Below, one piece after another: positions 51,601 to 63,300 of a DNA stretch of 64,000 nt. Source of the DNA: Priapulus caudatus (taxonomy: Eukaryota; Priapulida; Priapulimorpha; Priapulimorphida; Priapulidae); assembly GCF_000485595.1 (NCBI RefSeq), contig NW_014577176.1, positions 156,713 to 220,712 on the forward strand. The letters are read 5' to 3'. The position numbers and the translations under genes are program-made. Position 1 is the first letter of the stretch, and each line of letters starts with the position of its first letter. The notes below the pieces were generated by a model that was not told where the DNA came from, made no database searches, and saw only the letters and a program-made list of their open reading frames with translations.

Positions 51601-54111
51601 TTCTTTAACTCTATGATCAGTATCATTAGTGCTAGCTCCCCATTTCAAAAATGAGAGCTTATTAATCAGTCTCTAAAATGAGGTTTCTATTCATTAGTAG
51701 AGCCAGACCTTTTGTAGTAGCATGAGACGGATTTCCACACCCGCCTTGATCTTCAGACAGACCAGTGACGTATCGACTGCGGGTTCGGGCATGTGTGATG
51801 TCCATCGTCGTTGTTCCTATATCCTCAGATGCAACTGAAAAATGCAAAGTAAAAAAATTACGTGATAAGTACTATCTCGGGCTAGTCATGGCCTGCTGTT
51901 GATCTGCTACTATTTCCACGGCTTCACTTCTAATTAACGCATTATACTGGACAATGCAACAAAAAGGTATCGTGTGGTATCAAATTATCTTGATTTATTG
52001 AAAACTAACAATATTGCGAAAAAAAGCCAAATCGTATCAATTCGTGATCGAACATATTGAACAGGAATTCTCCTACGTTATGTTTGTGATGGAGCACATG
52101 ACAGAACAGTGTTGATGAGACTGTTGTTTATCTTACTGTAACATCCATTGAGTGAGGTTAAAAAATCTCCAAAATCAAAGAACATCTTCTCCCTATAGCT
52201 TAGTTGGTGTCGCCTTGCTACCTTTGGTTCAATTATGATTGAACTGCCTCCTCCAACCCTACAAAATTATACTTTAAAAAAATTGCATTGCACATTTTTC
52301 TGATTTCAAACACAATTCTGTCTAGTTATAACATTCAGGATACTATCATTTTATGATCTTTGGTGTGACTAGTGTCAACCAGTGACTAGTGAAAGTGTCA
52401 AGCCTAGCCTACTCAATGGAATTTTTCCTTAGAAACTGAGCATGCCTAAGTCTGCCCAGTCTCCTAAAAATCTGCCCACTCTTTTCAAAAAAAAAATTCT
52501 AAGAGCAAACATGATTACATTTTGCATCCCTCCCGAGTTTACTGGCCATAACTTTCACATTCGGTATGGGCAAGCTCCCTTTACGAGGGTTATTCCTGTA
52601 CTTGTTTATTGAACAGATACAAACTTTCACCAAAACAATTTCTGATCTGCCAAGTTGCCAATATGTTACCATGTTTATACATGTACAATTGCACCTTGTA
52701 CATTGTGCAATTGTACATATCCCCCACTTGCCCTCGTGATCCCCTATTAGTATCAGTGAATAATAAAAAAATACAAGTAGAAAAATAAAACCATGAAAAG
52801 ATCTGCAATTCATATTAAAATTAAACTGCCACTACCTATATGGATTTTCCACAATTCCTCATCTGAAAATAACAGGATATATGTCACTAGGACACATGTT
52901 AATAAAGATATCATGACATCATGACATTCTTATCACAACATCATGGACACATGATATAATGACATCAGGTCATAAATAACCTCTCTGCGATTATTTACTC
53001 CCAATGTCACCAAAGAGTTATCATACCACAAGCCTGCTAGGGCTGCTGTAATGCCTGTCATCATGGATGAATGCAGTCCATTTTCAAGAACATTCTTCAT
53101 ACTTGTATGAGGTAGAATGCTTACACCTCCTTGCTAAAATACAAGGACATGAACGATATGATGACATGATGAAGATATGAGTGTTTTATACACGGATTAA
53201 ATGTTAACTAGATTGTTTAGAACTAGCAAACTGCCATGTTATCTTATGAAAGGGGGTATATCTCATCACCTAGATACAATAATGTAACCCAAACACAGGA
53301 TAGGTATGTGTGTACCCTATGTGGTATGTGTGTACCCTATCCAGTGTTTGGGTTACATTATTGTATCTACTCATCACCCTGCAATTGAAATTAATTTCCT
53401 CGCTTTTCATGATGTCTCGACATTGAACTGTTGCAAGCATTTCATTCCTTCTCCTTATATTACACTAGAGACATGTCACTGTGGTCATATGTGGGATCAA
53501 GGATCGTTTGGTGACCCAGAATTCATTTTCGCAAATGTGGGGGTCCATGGTACACATGATAAAATACCAGACTTATGCCATATAAATTGGTTTTAATTGA
53601 AAGATATACGTACAGCAATGCCACGAGAAGTGTTCCATATAAAAGCACACATCAGTGCATCAGTGCGAATCCCCAGGCTCATGAAGATAGCTTCATGATT
53701 ATGATAGTGTTTTGACTCCTCTAACATTCGCTTTAGTTCCTCGAGTTCTGGATGAGAGACCTTTACATGACCAGCATGTCTATCATAAACGGCGAAGCAT
53801 CGTCGAATTTTATTTTTCCTCATCCATCCACCGAACGCATTAGGATCCATGTCCAAAATTGGTTTCTTTGGGGATGACTTACGTTCTTCATAATGATGTA
53901 GATTTGAGTAATTGCGAGCCAAGACTGTAGTAGGGCGAGACGACGACAACAAACCATTGCCATTGCCATTGCCATTGCCATTGCCATTGCCATTGCCATT
54001 GGCAACATTGCATTCGCGAAGTGTAATCGAACGCGATACTTTAAGCAGCGCCACACGAATACATTGTGAACATTTCCTAATGCCAACCAGAAAACTTGGA
54101 CTTGCATTCAT
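48668..54111 (-). CDS. Glu/Leu/Phe/Val dehydrogenase-family protein lacking active-site lysines
   Basis: Related to amino-acid dehydrogenases, which oxidatively deaminate amino acids with NAD(P). Ten exons, all GT-AG and phase-consistent: 53614-54111, 53027-53133, 52137-52258, 51709-51834, 51127-51219, 50500-50606, 49990-50094, 49598-49741, 49091-49180, 48668-48895, giving 539 residues. The N-terminus is Arg/Ser-rich without acidic residues for about 30 positions, as in a mitochondrial presequence, and is followed by an Asn-Gly repeat. The catalytic domain keeps TSRGIAQGG, ALAGLWVGGG (residues 197-206) and SEDIGTT with the catalytic-type Asp247. The Rossmann domain keeps GAGNVG (311-316) and IHVTD, whose acidic residue suggests NAD. 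DVFAPCA, CGSAVNQL and DPAWPNRG follow. The two lysines expected in the MTYK-like and GGGK motifs are T195 and S207. ATG 54111 is the first start after which the presequence-like region runs on. Confidence 0.88.
50160..50405. repeat. CT microsatellite / polypyrimidine tract
   Basis: About 245 bp of TCTC, CCCT and TTTC units in an intron of the dehydrogenase-family gene. Long open frames here (Ser/Leu/Pro or Arg/Glu) are artefacts of the repeat. Confidence 0.95.
53271..53369. mobile_element. 99-bp Mutator-like MITE with 9-bp target duplication
   Basis: The two 35-bp inverted arms begin TAGATACAATAATGTAACCC and enclose a short tandem of TATGTGTGTACCCTAT. CTCATCACC occurs intact on both sides (53262-53270 and 53370-53378). 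A 9-bp duplication with long inverted ends is the Mutator-superfamily signature. The ends match the 485-bp palindrome at 17555. It lies in the first intron of the dehydrogenase-family gene. Confidence 0.85.
53954..54001. repeat. Coding hexanucleotide repeat (GGCAAT)n
   Basis: Eight units of CCATTG on the plus strand, encoding an alternating Asn-Gly tract just after the presequence-like N-terminus of the dehydrogenase-family protein. The frame stays open. Confidence 0.9.
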
Positions 54112-54340
54112 TTTACGAATTGAAAAGTACAAAATAATACTAATACAGTTACTATCATAACACTGATTTATAAATAACAACAAAAAACTCCACGAAGAAT
54201 TCCTGTGCACTGTTATGAACTTATGACAATCTTGTAACTGTACGTAAGGTTTCACAACTTCGGTAAACCTCGGACGAATCCGCTGGAATTTTCTACTCTT
54301 CGTTTCATCAAGGTTTACAAGATACAATAAAAATATCTTG

Positions 54341-54341
<1 letters not shown>

Positions 54342-54375
<34 letters not shown>

Positions 54376-54415
54376 CTAATACAAATACAATATATATATA
54401 TTATATTTCTTAATG
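54342..54415. repeat. AT dinucleotide-rich tract
   Basis: ATATAT arrays interrupted by TATCTAATAC, between the two divergent genes. Confidence 0.85.
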
Positions 54416-54602
54416 TTTGCTATCATTCTACAGGCTCTCTTGCCTACATGGCATTTTTTGCACACTTCGCCCCCCCACTTGCTCCACAAACTCATTCCAA
54501 AAATTGCACCGCCGCCTTTCTTTTTTGCTGTCCCGGCGCCATCCTCCGTCCCAATAGCACTGGGAAATTTCATGAAATTCTAAAATATTGTTTTTTTACT
54601 AC

Positions 54603-54615
54603 CTAGATGGCGCCA
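54603..54615 (+). promoter_or_regulatory. AGATGGCGCC motif between divergent genes
   Basis: CTAGATGGCGCCA lies about 140 bp upstream of the small gene and about 490 bp upstream of the dehydrogenase-family start. CTCF/YY1-like core. Confidence 0.35.
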
Positions 54616-54742
54616 AAGAGTCATGTATTAACCAATCCATCACCTACGAAAAAGCACTGAAAGAAATAGACTATAGGTAAATCATCTCTTTTTTTTTTTC
54701 AAAAAAAAGCAAAACAAGCTCGATATAGCTTATATTGAGCTT

Positions 54743-55161
54743 ATGAGAAGGGACGGGTACCAGTCTAACCAAAAAAACGCTATGGCACGTGATAGTACGA
54801 CCCCTTTTTTCAACCCAAAGCGGTTTCATCCAAGGTACACCAAGAATAGCAATAAATACGCTTTACAATCCAAAGATCATTATACAATAAGATGGGACTA
54901 CCCCTTGACCTATATGTTGCGTCACGCCGCTGTATACCACTACGCCCCTGCCGACTCAACCGGTGAGTTCAGGGTCCACGACGAAATTGGCATGAGAAAG
55001 TAGCACATATTGCGCAATCATTTTTCGCGGCGGAAACATCAAAAACGTCTGCATGCACACCCATGCCATACTTTTTAATGGTTTCAGAAAGAACTAGGGT
55101 GACACCCCCGCAGCAGGTAGAGGACTTTTCTCCCCTGTTCCCCTACGCGCAGGAACGCTGA
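54743..55161 (+). CDS. Small two-exon gene, 97-residue protein of unknown function
   Basis: I do not recognise the family. Exon 54743-54962 ends at a strong GTGAGT donor in phase 1. Exon 55088-55161 follows a TTTTTAATGGTTTCAG acceptor, fits the phase and ends in TGA. The 97-residue product is basic and rich in Tyr, His, Pro and Arg, without membrane segments. It includes FNPKRFHPRYTKNSNKYAL and a Pro-rich C-terminus (TPPQQVEDFSPLFPYAQER). Such short Tyr/Pro/Arg-rich chains resemble axonemal microtubule inner proteins in style, but I cannot assign one. AATAAA at about 55310 gives a plausible end 150 bp downstream. It stands head to head with the dehydrogenase-family gene (starts 630 bp apart), with an AGATGGCGCC motif at about 54605 between them. 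Reading through the intron also stays open briefly (to a stop at 55001-55003), so the spliced form is an inference, and extra upstream exons are possible. Confidence 0.55.
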
Positions 55162-57124
55162 TTTCATGCTTGCACTTTACGGAATTAGAATTTATAGCAC
55201 GTAATTCCCAAGGTTTAGGCCTATGCACATGAGTAAGGTGCGGCAGCCTTCTCATCCTCACTCCAGCCCCTTATTACACCGACCATTACACTCTATTTCA
55301 GCGTGATCAAATAAAGTATCGCCAAATGCCCAAGGATTAATAAACAAGCTTGTTTTGTAAATATCCCGCTCCAAATCACGCTATTCTTCCGTTGAAAACA
55401 ATTGTATGTTTTAAACCAGTTAGTAAGAGAAAGAACCTTCGCAAATTGGCTTCCCTCCGTGTAATGGCCCCAACACAATAATTGTTGTTGATTGTCTGAA
55501 TCGCTTACACGCCAGTTCCGCGTGATGGGGGATGCAAGGATTCGCTGTTTCATTTCTTAGCGTGTGTTACGAAGATACTGGTTAATTGCTATAGTTAACA
55601 TAATGAATAAAATAGTAGCCATATAATATAAGTACTTAATTATCGTGAATAATACTTACGATGAAGACCATTCGCTGCAGTAATGTTTTTTTCCTTGTTT
55701 CGTATCACCCACAACGAAACACTTATTCTGCCTCTCTATATAAATTGCAACCATTTTAATTATAGATCGAATTGTAATGCTGATCTATATGACAATTTGT
55801 TTATCATTGCTTCATTACACGTACTTTGCGGCAATAGTAACTTGCATTATAGTCAGGTTTGGGCACAAATATTGACTATACTTTCTACATGCACGAAATT
55901 CTAACACGGGGTTATGAGGTGGCTAATTATATTTCTATATGAACGGTTATACTGGTGCCGCTAGCGCCCTCTGCTCCATGCGCACAGCTAATGTTACTTG
56001 CCCTCTTGCTTAAAGTGTATTTATTCCCATTCGTTCTAGTATGGTTACTATATGTTAACACTTGCGTACTGTCAGATTTCGTGCATACGCTAACTATAGC
56101 AATGCCACCGCCTCTTATGAGTATAAAAATGTTATTGATATCACGATCTCTATAAATAAATCATGTTTGTTTTTTTAGCTCCACGAAGCATGCGCTTTCG
56201 GAGTGTCGGTCTTGCACTATATTCTATAACTGTTGTTAGCAGCTAACAGCAGGGTAACTGCGACCTAACTCGCCGTTGGTCGGCCGCTGGTAGTCGCGCG
56301 TGGACATCGAAATGTATGGCAAGCCATAAGCGGCTTGTCATCATTTACTTGTATAATGGACTCTTTGCTAGCAACTACAAAGGTTTTGTTTTGTAACCAG
56401 CACTCAGTTTTGATCATCGTTTACCGGTTTATAGTCACGCTCACAAAGTTCTCATCTCGCTTAACACTATCGTGGCGTAGAGGGTCCTCCTTTTCTCCCG
56501 TCGTTGTAACAGTCGAGAGCGCCTGGTCGGCATTTAGGTTTATCAGTTGACTCTACGGGTAGTAAGTAGATTAGTACTAGTATCGATATTGTCTTAGTTG
56601 AACCTGTTTAAAACTCCAAACAATTCATACACACGACTCACGTCAACAGTTCGTCCTCGGCGGCCTCTGCTAGGGGATGACGAGCCTCCAGCACAAGTAC
56701 TCAACTCACGCCTTCCCCGCTGCGCGATACGGTCTCAGCCCACCCCCGACCAGTCGCTCGTTGAGACGGATTCGTCTAATACGCGTATTCCTCAACCCCA
56801 CGCGCAAATTATCCGTTTTTGTAGCTCAGGCCGACTACGGTCTGACTTTTCTGGTCCCACGATAACGTTTAATATTCGACAGTGGCTACGCGTAGGGGCC
56901 TCCCGAACCGTCGCCTAGACGCTCCCCGGTAACGCGTTCCGAGAACATCCACTTCACAACCAGTGATCGCTTCCCCCCCATTGCTTCGCACACTCGCCGT
57001 AACACACATGATTGCGCCACCGCTGCGGACGCTTGCTCGCCGTCCTATCATTTCATCTCCCTCCTCCTCCCGCTCTCTCCTCTTCTCTCTCTCTCTCAGC
57101 AACCACTTCCACGCCTAAATGCCA

Positions 57125-57375
57125 CTACTCAATCACTGTAGCCAACCAAACCAAGAAGGATAAGGTTAGCACGCTCTCCTCTAACCTCATTTTGTGGCGG
57201 AAGGAATGCCGCAGGAGTGATATCACTCGCGCTCCGGTGTTTGCCTGGTGCGTTATTCAGAGGGACTAGAAACTTCCAAAACTGGGTTTATTCTCAACAC
57301 GACCCTTTCTCCGCACTATAACTCATGGCGAACCTTACTCATGTATCCCCGCACACTTACTCCTTACTTTAAAAC
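57125..57375. mobile_element. Decayed left arm of the Mutator-like foldback family
   Basis: Order and wording follow the left arm of the 17555 palindrome with many changes: a CCAACCAAACC-type end, GGATAAGGTTAGCACG, GGAGTGATATCACTC, TTCAGAGGGACT, then AACTTCCAAAACTGGGTTTA and TTCTCAACACGACC. Identity by eye is clearly above chance but low. Confidence 0.55.
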
Positions 57376-59264
57376 TAAGTGATAACACTGCTTACTTTCA
57401 AAATCGAAGTCGACGCGAATATACTGAGCACGCCCATCTTGCTATGACACCAGGCGCTTATGAAACTAACCTCAATGCTTCACGTAGCACCCCAGGGCTA
57501 GTGAACCTGTAAAAATTATTAGCCCGCCTTAAAAATATCTCGCGAGCCCTTATTTGCTTAAAAGTGCCCCGGCCCCCACCCACCCCCCGCTGCGCTGAGG
57601 CTACGGCAGTGAGTAAACATTCTCTGCCCTTCTGCGGGGAGCGTGGGAGCGGGGGGCTCGAGGTCGTGCGGCTGGCATCCTGGGTCTTCTGCGCATTTTA
57701 AGCACGCTCCCCGAGATGCAATTTCTGCCCAAAATTCTCTGACTCGTAACAATTCCCTAGGATGTCTCAGCTCCATCATTATTCCAGTATTATAATATAT
57801 CATAATCATACATACCTATATCCCTATCACAAGTAATATATAATATATAATATGCAGATGCTAATATAATACCTAGAGTTGTCACGGGAAAATAGTGCCG
57901 ATTTCGCGCAATTATTATTCTACTCTTGTATGCGGATTGCTAAAGACCTAAGTTCAATGTGATTAGGCGTTAAGCGAGACATCCTTATCGCTCTCTAAAA
58001 ATAAGTACGCAGGACCACCCGCCCCTGTTTCTTCGCGATAACTCCTAGGTCCGATGATCACCTATCGGAGCCCGTTCGTCTTCTCGTTAATCATGCTCCC
58101 ACAGGCCCTCAGTAGAATCATATTGCGTGAAATAGCACCTCATTCTCTCCAGTTTTTCTCCATCTGTACCAACTTCCGTCCTACAGGTGTACTATTTGCC
58201 TCTTGATCATTTTATTATACCTTAGTGCTCCCAATCTTAAGTGTTTTCTGTTCGCGGGTTGTACCCCGAGGACACGCGCAAGACGAGCTAGCATATGTGG
58301 TTTGTCGCCTCAAGCAGTTTGGTCTGTCCCAGGAAAGTATTATTTTTAAAGCATGTTAGCCTCCGGCATTGCGCTCTGGCTGCATCGTGCATGCTACAGA
58401 TGCTGTATGAAGCAAAAAGCGTAATCATGTAGCCTTTTGTAGTATTGCAGTGACAGCAGTTACATGGCCATTTTTCGCATTGTTTCATTCGGTCATTCAT
58501 ACTAAGATCTAAAATATTGGCTAATGTGGAAATGATGCTGCATCAATGACCCTAGTTACTATAATACGTAATTAAAAGTTGCCCAGTGAAATCTTATTTG
58601 CATAAACACTTTACATTATAGCTCCTCAACCTAATGCTGTAGCGTAATGAGTACTAACTAGATACTACTCAACATTCACTCACATTACTATCACTGCTGT
58701 TCAAGTCTCACAGCATGAGTAAACAATTTTGAAAATTGAAAAAATCGACAACCACCTTGTGTTACAATCAACTTTGTGTTAAAACATGTGTAAATATACG
58801 AAACAGTTGTGTTGTTAAACACCTGATGTCTATACTTTGTATGCAAAGGAAAGCCCAGACAATGCGTCTAGACATGTACGTTTCAGCGTATTGTGCAAGC
58901 CCTGGCCGTATGTAAACATGAACAGCCCGCGCTTATGAATATTATAAATATTCACTCGCCCAACAGGGCTGTCAGAACCAGTATCATTCTATCTTATACC
59001 CTTCCTCTCACGATTTCTACTAAGCCTCCCGGCGCCGAGCGGTTCGCGAGCGACTTAGTTCTCATAACCCCTGTTGAGACCTGTCGGACGTCACCTTCGG
59101 TTTGAAGAGCGATTCACCGACCTCAATCGGAGGGCGCCTTGGCGTTCTTGCCCTCGCTACTGCCCCGCCCATCTGGGAAACTGCCCGTACGTCGCCAGCC
59201 AGCGTCAACCAATGTAAATGCGCGCTTTCACGTATATTAGCCGCCTCGTCCCCACACTAAACTC

Positions 59265-59533
59265 GAATTTCTTGTAACAGGTTACTATTAGTTTCAATAC
59301 CAGAGTATGCCCGATACATAGTAGTTCCCAGATAGCGGAGAAAGGTTCGCTGTTGAGAATAAACCCAGTTTGGAAGTTCCTAGTTTTCTGAAACACCGCA
59401 AGCGGCCTAGCAACAACCGTTCTCTCCGAGATCGTCATCCACCTCGGGCATCTCCTCCCACAAAAAGGATTAGGTGAGGCTTGTTAAACGTCCTCCATTT
59501 CCTCTCTGGTTTGGGTTTACCTTATTGCTATCT
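59265..59533. mobile_element. Decayed right arm of the Mutator-like foldback family
   Basis: Matches the right arm of the 17555 element: TTACTATTAGTTTCAATACC, AGATAGCGGAGAAAGGTTCG, GAATAAACCCAGTTTGGAAG, then CACAAAAAGGATTAGGTG and TTTGGGTTTACCTTATTGC at the end. It is inverted relative to 57125-57375, with about 1.9 kb between them. Confidence 0.6.
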
Positions 59534-59559
59534 TAAACAGCGCACCCGAGGCCTTTCCC

Positions 59560-59760
59560 CTCTCGCTTTCTGCTCTCTCTCTCTCTGCTCTCTCACACAC
59601 ACCCCTTTGTCCACAGCCACACCCTCTCTGAGGCTCTATCTCTCGTCTCCGTACACACACACACAAACCTCTCTGAGCGTCGCCCTCCATCTCTCTCTCT
59701 CTGCTCTCTCTCACTCCCCCCTTCTCACGGCACACACACACACACACAGTAACAAATTCC
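59560..59760. repeat. CT and CA simple repeats
   Basis: Alternating CTCTCT and CACACA runs. Confidence 0.9.
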
Positions 59761-60385
59761 GCTATTGCCCATCTCTCTCGTCTTCTCTTCTCTCTCTCCA
59801 ACACACGTCAGAGACATCATCCCCCCTCAGCAGGCCAATCAGCAGAGCGTCCCATTGTAGCACACACCTCACTGCCGTGTACGTGCTCTCGCAAGCTCAT
59901 ATGTGAGATGGATGTCCGGACGCAGTAGCCCTAGGGCAGCTCCTCGTCCGAACGCAGGTTCGCGTAGCCAACAGCCTGTTATATTTTGGAATGCGTTAAT
60001 CTGGACAAAACGGTGCCATTGAAATTTCATTAGATCAGCTGCAAAATGCATGCGCTCTAATGCGGCCCGTACACCTGCGTATTGCGCAAAAAGTACCGTT
60101 CCTTTCTACTGAGCGTTACCTTTGCTACTGATATGTGTATAGCTTCACGTTCTTGAAAGATGATTTTTCAGTCACCCGCTTCCTTTCACTTGACTAATTC
60201 CAGATTTGCCATTGTACCAATTCGATACCATACGAGGCGAGTTCCTTGTACAAACAGACCGTGGTTGTCTGCTTGTATCTGTGGCGCTGGCGTAGGGCTA
60301 GAGGAAATATTTTATTCACGTGTAAGACTCGCTCTGATTGGTCAAATTGTTTTATAAGTCTTTCGGTTTAGGGTTACAGCAAAAG

Positions 60386-63300
60386 ATGGGGAAAAGAGGT
60401 CCTCCGTCTCTCTCTCCTACCACTAAGAAAAGAAAGCAGGGGGAGCGCAGACATAGGCATGCTTTGAAGGGAATATTGGGAAGTCAGTATAACCGATGGC
60501 ACAAGCTAAGGCAAGACAGAAGTGATGAGGACTTTGCAAAAGTTCTTATGGATGGGTATGTACGGACATTGTTGTGAATGTATGCGTAATATGCGTAGGT
60601 AAGCGTCTAAGTGTATTCACACTACACTAGACTAAGTATATCTACTACTTTCTGTATCTACTAAATCTGTAGTGCAGCGAAAAAATACACGGGAGCGGCG
60701 AGCGATTTCGCTCCCATCAGTTTTCAAAGTGCACTGGTAACAACAATTACGAGAGCGAAAATTTTGGAAGATACGAGAAAAAATCGCTCCCGTGCCGTCA
60801 GCAGCGTTCGAAATTAGTTCCGACCTGGAGGCCCTAGCCCTCTAAGTTTTTGCTCGGGCCACCATCTCTACGAAACTGCCGGTCCTCCTGACCGGCACTT
60901 TTTCTCCTCATTACGCTGAAATACTACGGTTATCGCAACGGCAGTTTAGACAGACTTGTAAATGGGAGCGCATAATACGACCCGTTCCTCAACGTAGACG
61001 GGGTATCCAAAAGCTCCCCCGACATTCCTAGAGATTGAAACATTATTTGACCAACTCTAATTTTAAGTTACGTGTATGCTGTTTTAATGCCAATGGTGGT
61101 TTAAATTTTTGTGCAGGTCCACCAACTTTCTGAAGTTGGTGGTCCTGCTGTCCACTAGATTTTCAGCCGAAATTCGAACCCTGCGGTGCCGGGCGCGACA
61201 AACCTTTGGACGTTGTTATTTGGACATTGGACTATTGTTATGCTATTGTTTGTTATTGTTATGCCTACATTTGGCAGGTATGACAGATTTCAACTTCAAG
61301 CAGGCCCGTTTGTGCCATTGGCAGCTATTTCGCCGGCTAGAACTGCACTACTGTCTACGCCTATACCTACCTGTGGACTAACTTCTACACCTTCGGGGCC
61401 ACATGTATCCCTTCCAGATGTGGACTACACAAAAATATCTTCTGTGTCGCCAAAGTGAGTACTGACACTGATTTTGAGCTTAAAAATTTGAAGTGGTGGC
61501 TAGATATCCAATTGGTCATTACGAAAAATATGACACAGCAATGCTTTATGGTATTTAAACTTATATGTTACGTGCACGCCAATGGGACATTTTCATGTAA
61601 TGTTTTTCACGTACATGTACTGCATTGTATACGCTGTATATTTGGCCGTGGTTTAATTTTCGCGAATTTCGCGAACGAGTCTCCGACCGCGAAAATAACA
61701 ACACAAGAAAATAACACAGTGCTGTTTTTCACTGATTCAGGAATTCACCGACCGCGAAATTGTCCGTCAAGTCTGAATTCGCGAAAATATCTATACGTGA
61801 AAAACATGGCGTATACAGCCTACTTCTTTACACGTGATCGGTTTACAGAATTAACAATTTACAGTTATAGTGAATGTTGATGCAATTGTGAACTGTATAA
61901 ATGTCAATTTTGCTTTTACTGTAGAGTGTCTGAAGTTCACCCCCAGACTGACATCATTCCCAGGGAACTTACGTGGCGAGCCAGCTCAGACAAACATCTG
62001 GAGATATCATTGTATGTTTACTAACTGTCTAGTACTAGTTACTAGACAACATATCTATTTTTCTCAGACAATCTAATATGCCACTGCTACTGCTCGTGAA
62101 AATATATAGAATTGTTTTACACCTAAATCAATCTCTCTACAAAAACAATCAATACCATTTTTTATCCAATTTCAGCATATATCCATCAGACCATGAAAGC
62201 ATCTGTGATGCGGGAGAAGGGTTGCAGTCAGCGGATGAGTCAGAAGAACTGCAGGGTGATAGCATAATCAATCTAGCTAGCAGCAACGTTAGAGGGAGCA
62301 TGGAGATTATCACACAGTACAGAGGTTTAGAAGGTAAATTAACCATTTGTTATGTGAAGTATGTAGTATGTAAGAAGTGATGCAATTACCCTCTTAAACA
62401 ATACAGTGAAACACCATTTTGGTTGTTTTTCTAGGCAAAGAAAATGAAAGTAAAACGTTCAAGCCTTTCTGTCAAGAAGCCCGTATGTCTAATATTCATG
62501 CTGACGAGTCCACACTCGTTGAAATTGAGAGCAATAATGCGATTAGTAACCCCACATACTCTTGCAAGACAGTATCATCTATTGCTGATCATAGATACGC
62601 AAAGGCGCCAGATGCGGAGTTTAAGAAGGTGATGAAGTCGACACCATGCAACTATCCAGCAGCAGATGAGAATGTACCAGGTGGCAAAGGCAACGTGGTA
62701 GATCCAGATAATGAAGCCATACAGATCTACGAAGACATAGGCGATGAAAACGAAAGTGACTCTGACACGTCGCTACTCGAGCTGATGCTTCGCGATGAGC
62801 AAGAGGAACCGACGACGAAATGGATACATAGACGTCCAAGACAGGCTTCCAGCAAGGTTCAGAAATTCATACGCAGCAGCATAATAGACACAGAATCGTG
62901 CGATGCGGAGCCTGAGGAGGATGAGTGGAAGCCGCAGGACAAAGCAAAGAAATGTGATGACGATGATTGTGACGACAGTGACGGCGATTATGACGACAGC
63001 AACGACGACGACGACGACCATAGTGATGACGATGACGATGACACGGTTGTCTCGCCAGAGAACGCCGCCCGCAGACGGTTTAACCCTCTGGTCGTGCGCG
63101 CCCGCTCATACGATCCCAAGAAGCTGCGCAAGGATGCGGCCGCTCCCGCGCTCGTCGACTCCTGTCAGCGCTGCCACTCCCTCCTGCTGCGGGCGGACGT
63201 GGCGAAACACGAGCAGGACTGTGGCAGCAGCAACAACAGCAGCAGCATCAACAAGGAACTCATGTGCGAGTACTGCGCGAAAATGTTCCCGACGCCAGTG

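Larger units (their letters stand above)
55162..60385. other. Repeat-rich intergenic stretch
   Basis: No supported gene. 56300-59550 is unusually mixed in composition and contains two decayed arms of the foldback family (57125-57375 and 59265-59533), a CTCF-like core at about 55963 and CT/CA simple sequence at 59560-59760. The short open frames have no recognisable motifs. Confidence 0.45.

Noticed and set aside
52836-52862. 27-nt microexon encoding EELWKIHI in the dehydrogenase-family gene
   Set aside because: It fits the downstream phase but not the upstream exon. The exon 52137-52258 supplies the expected GGG motif and joins both neighbours in phase.
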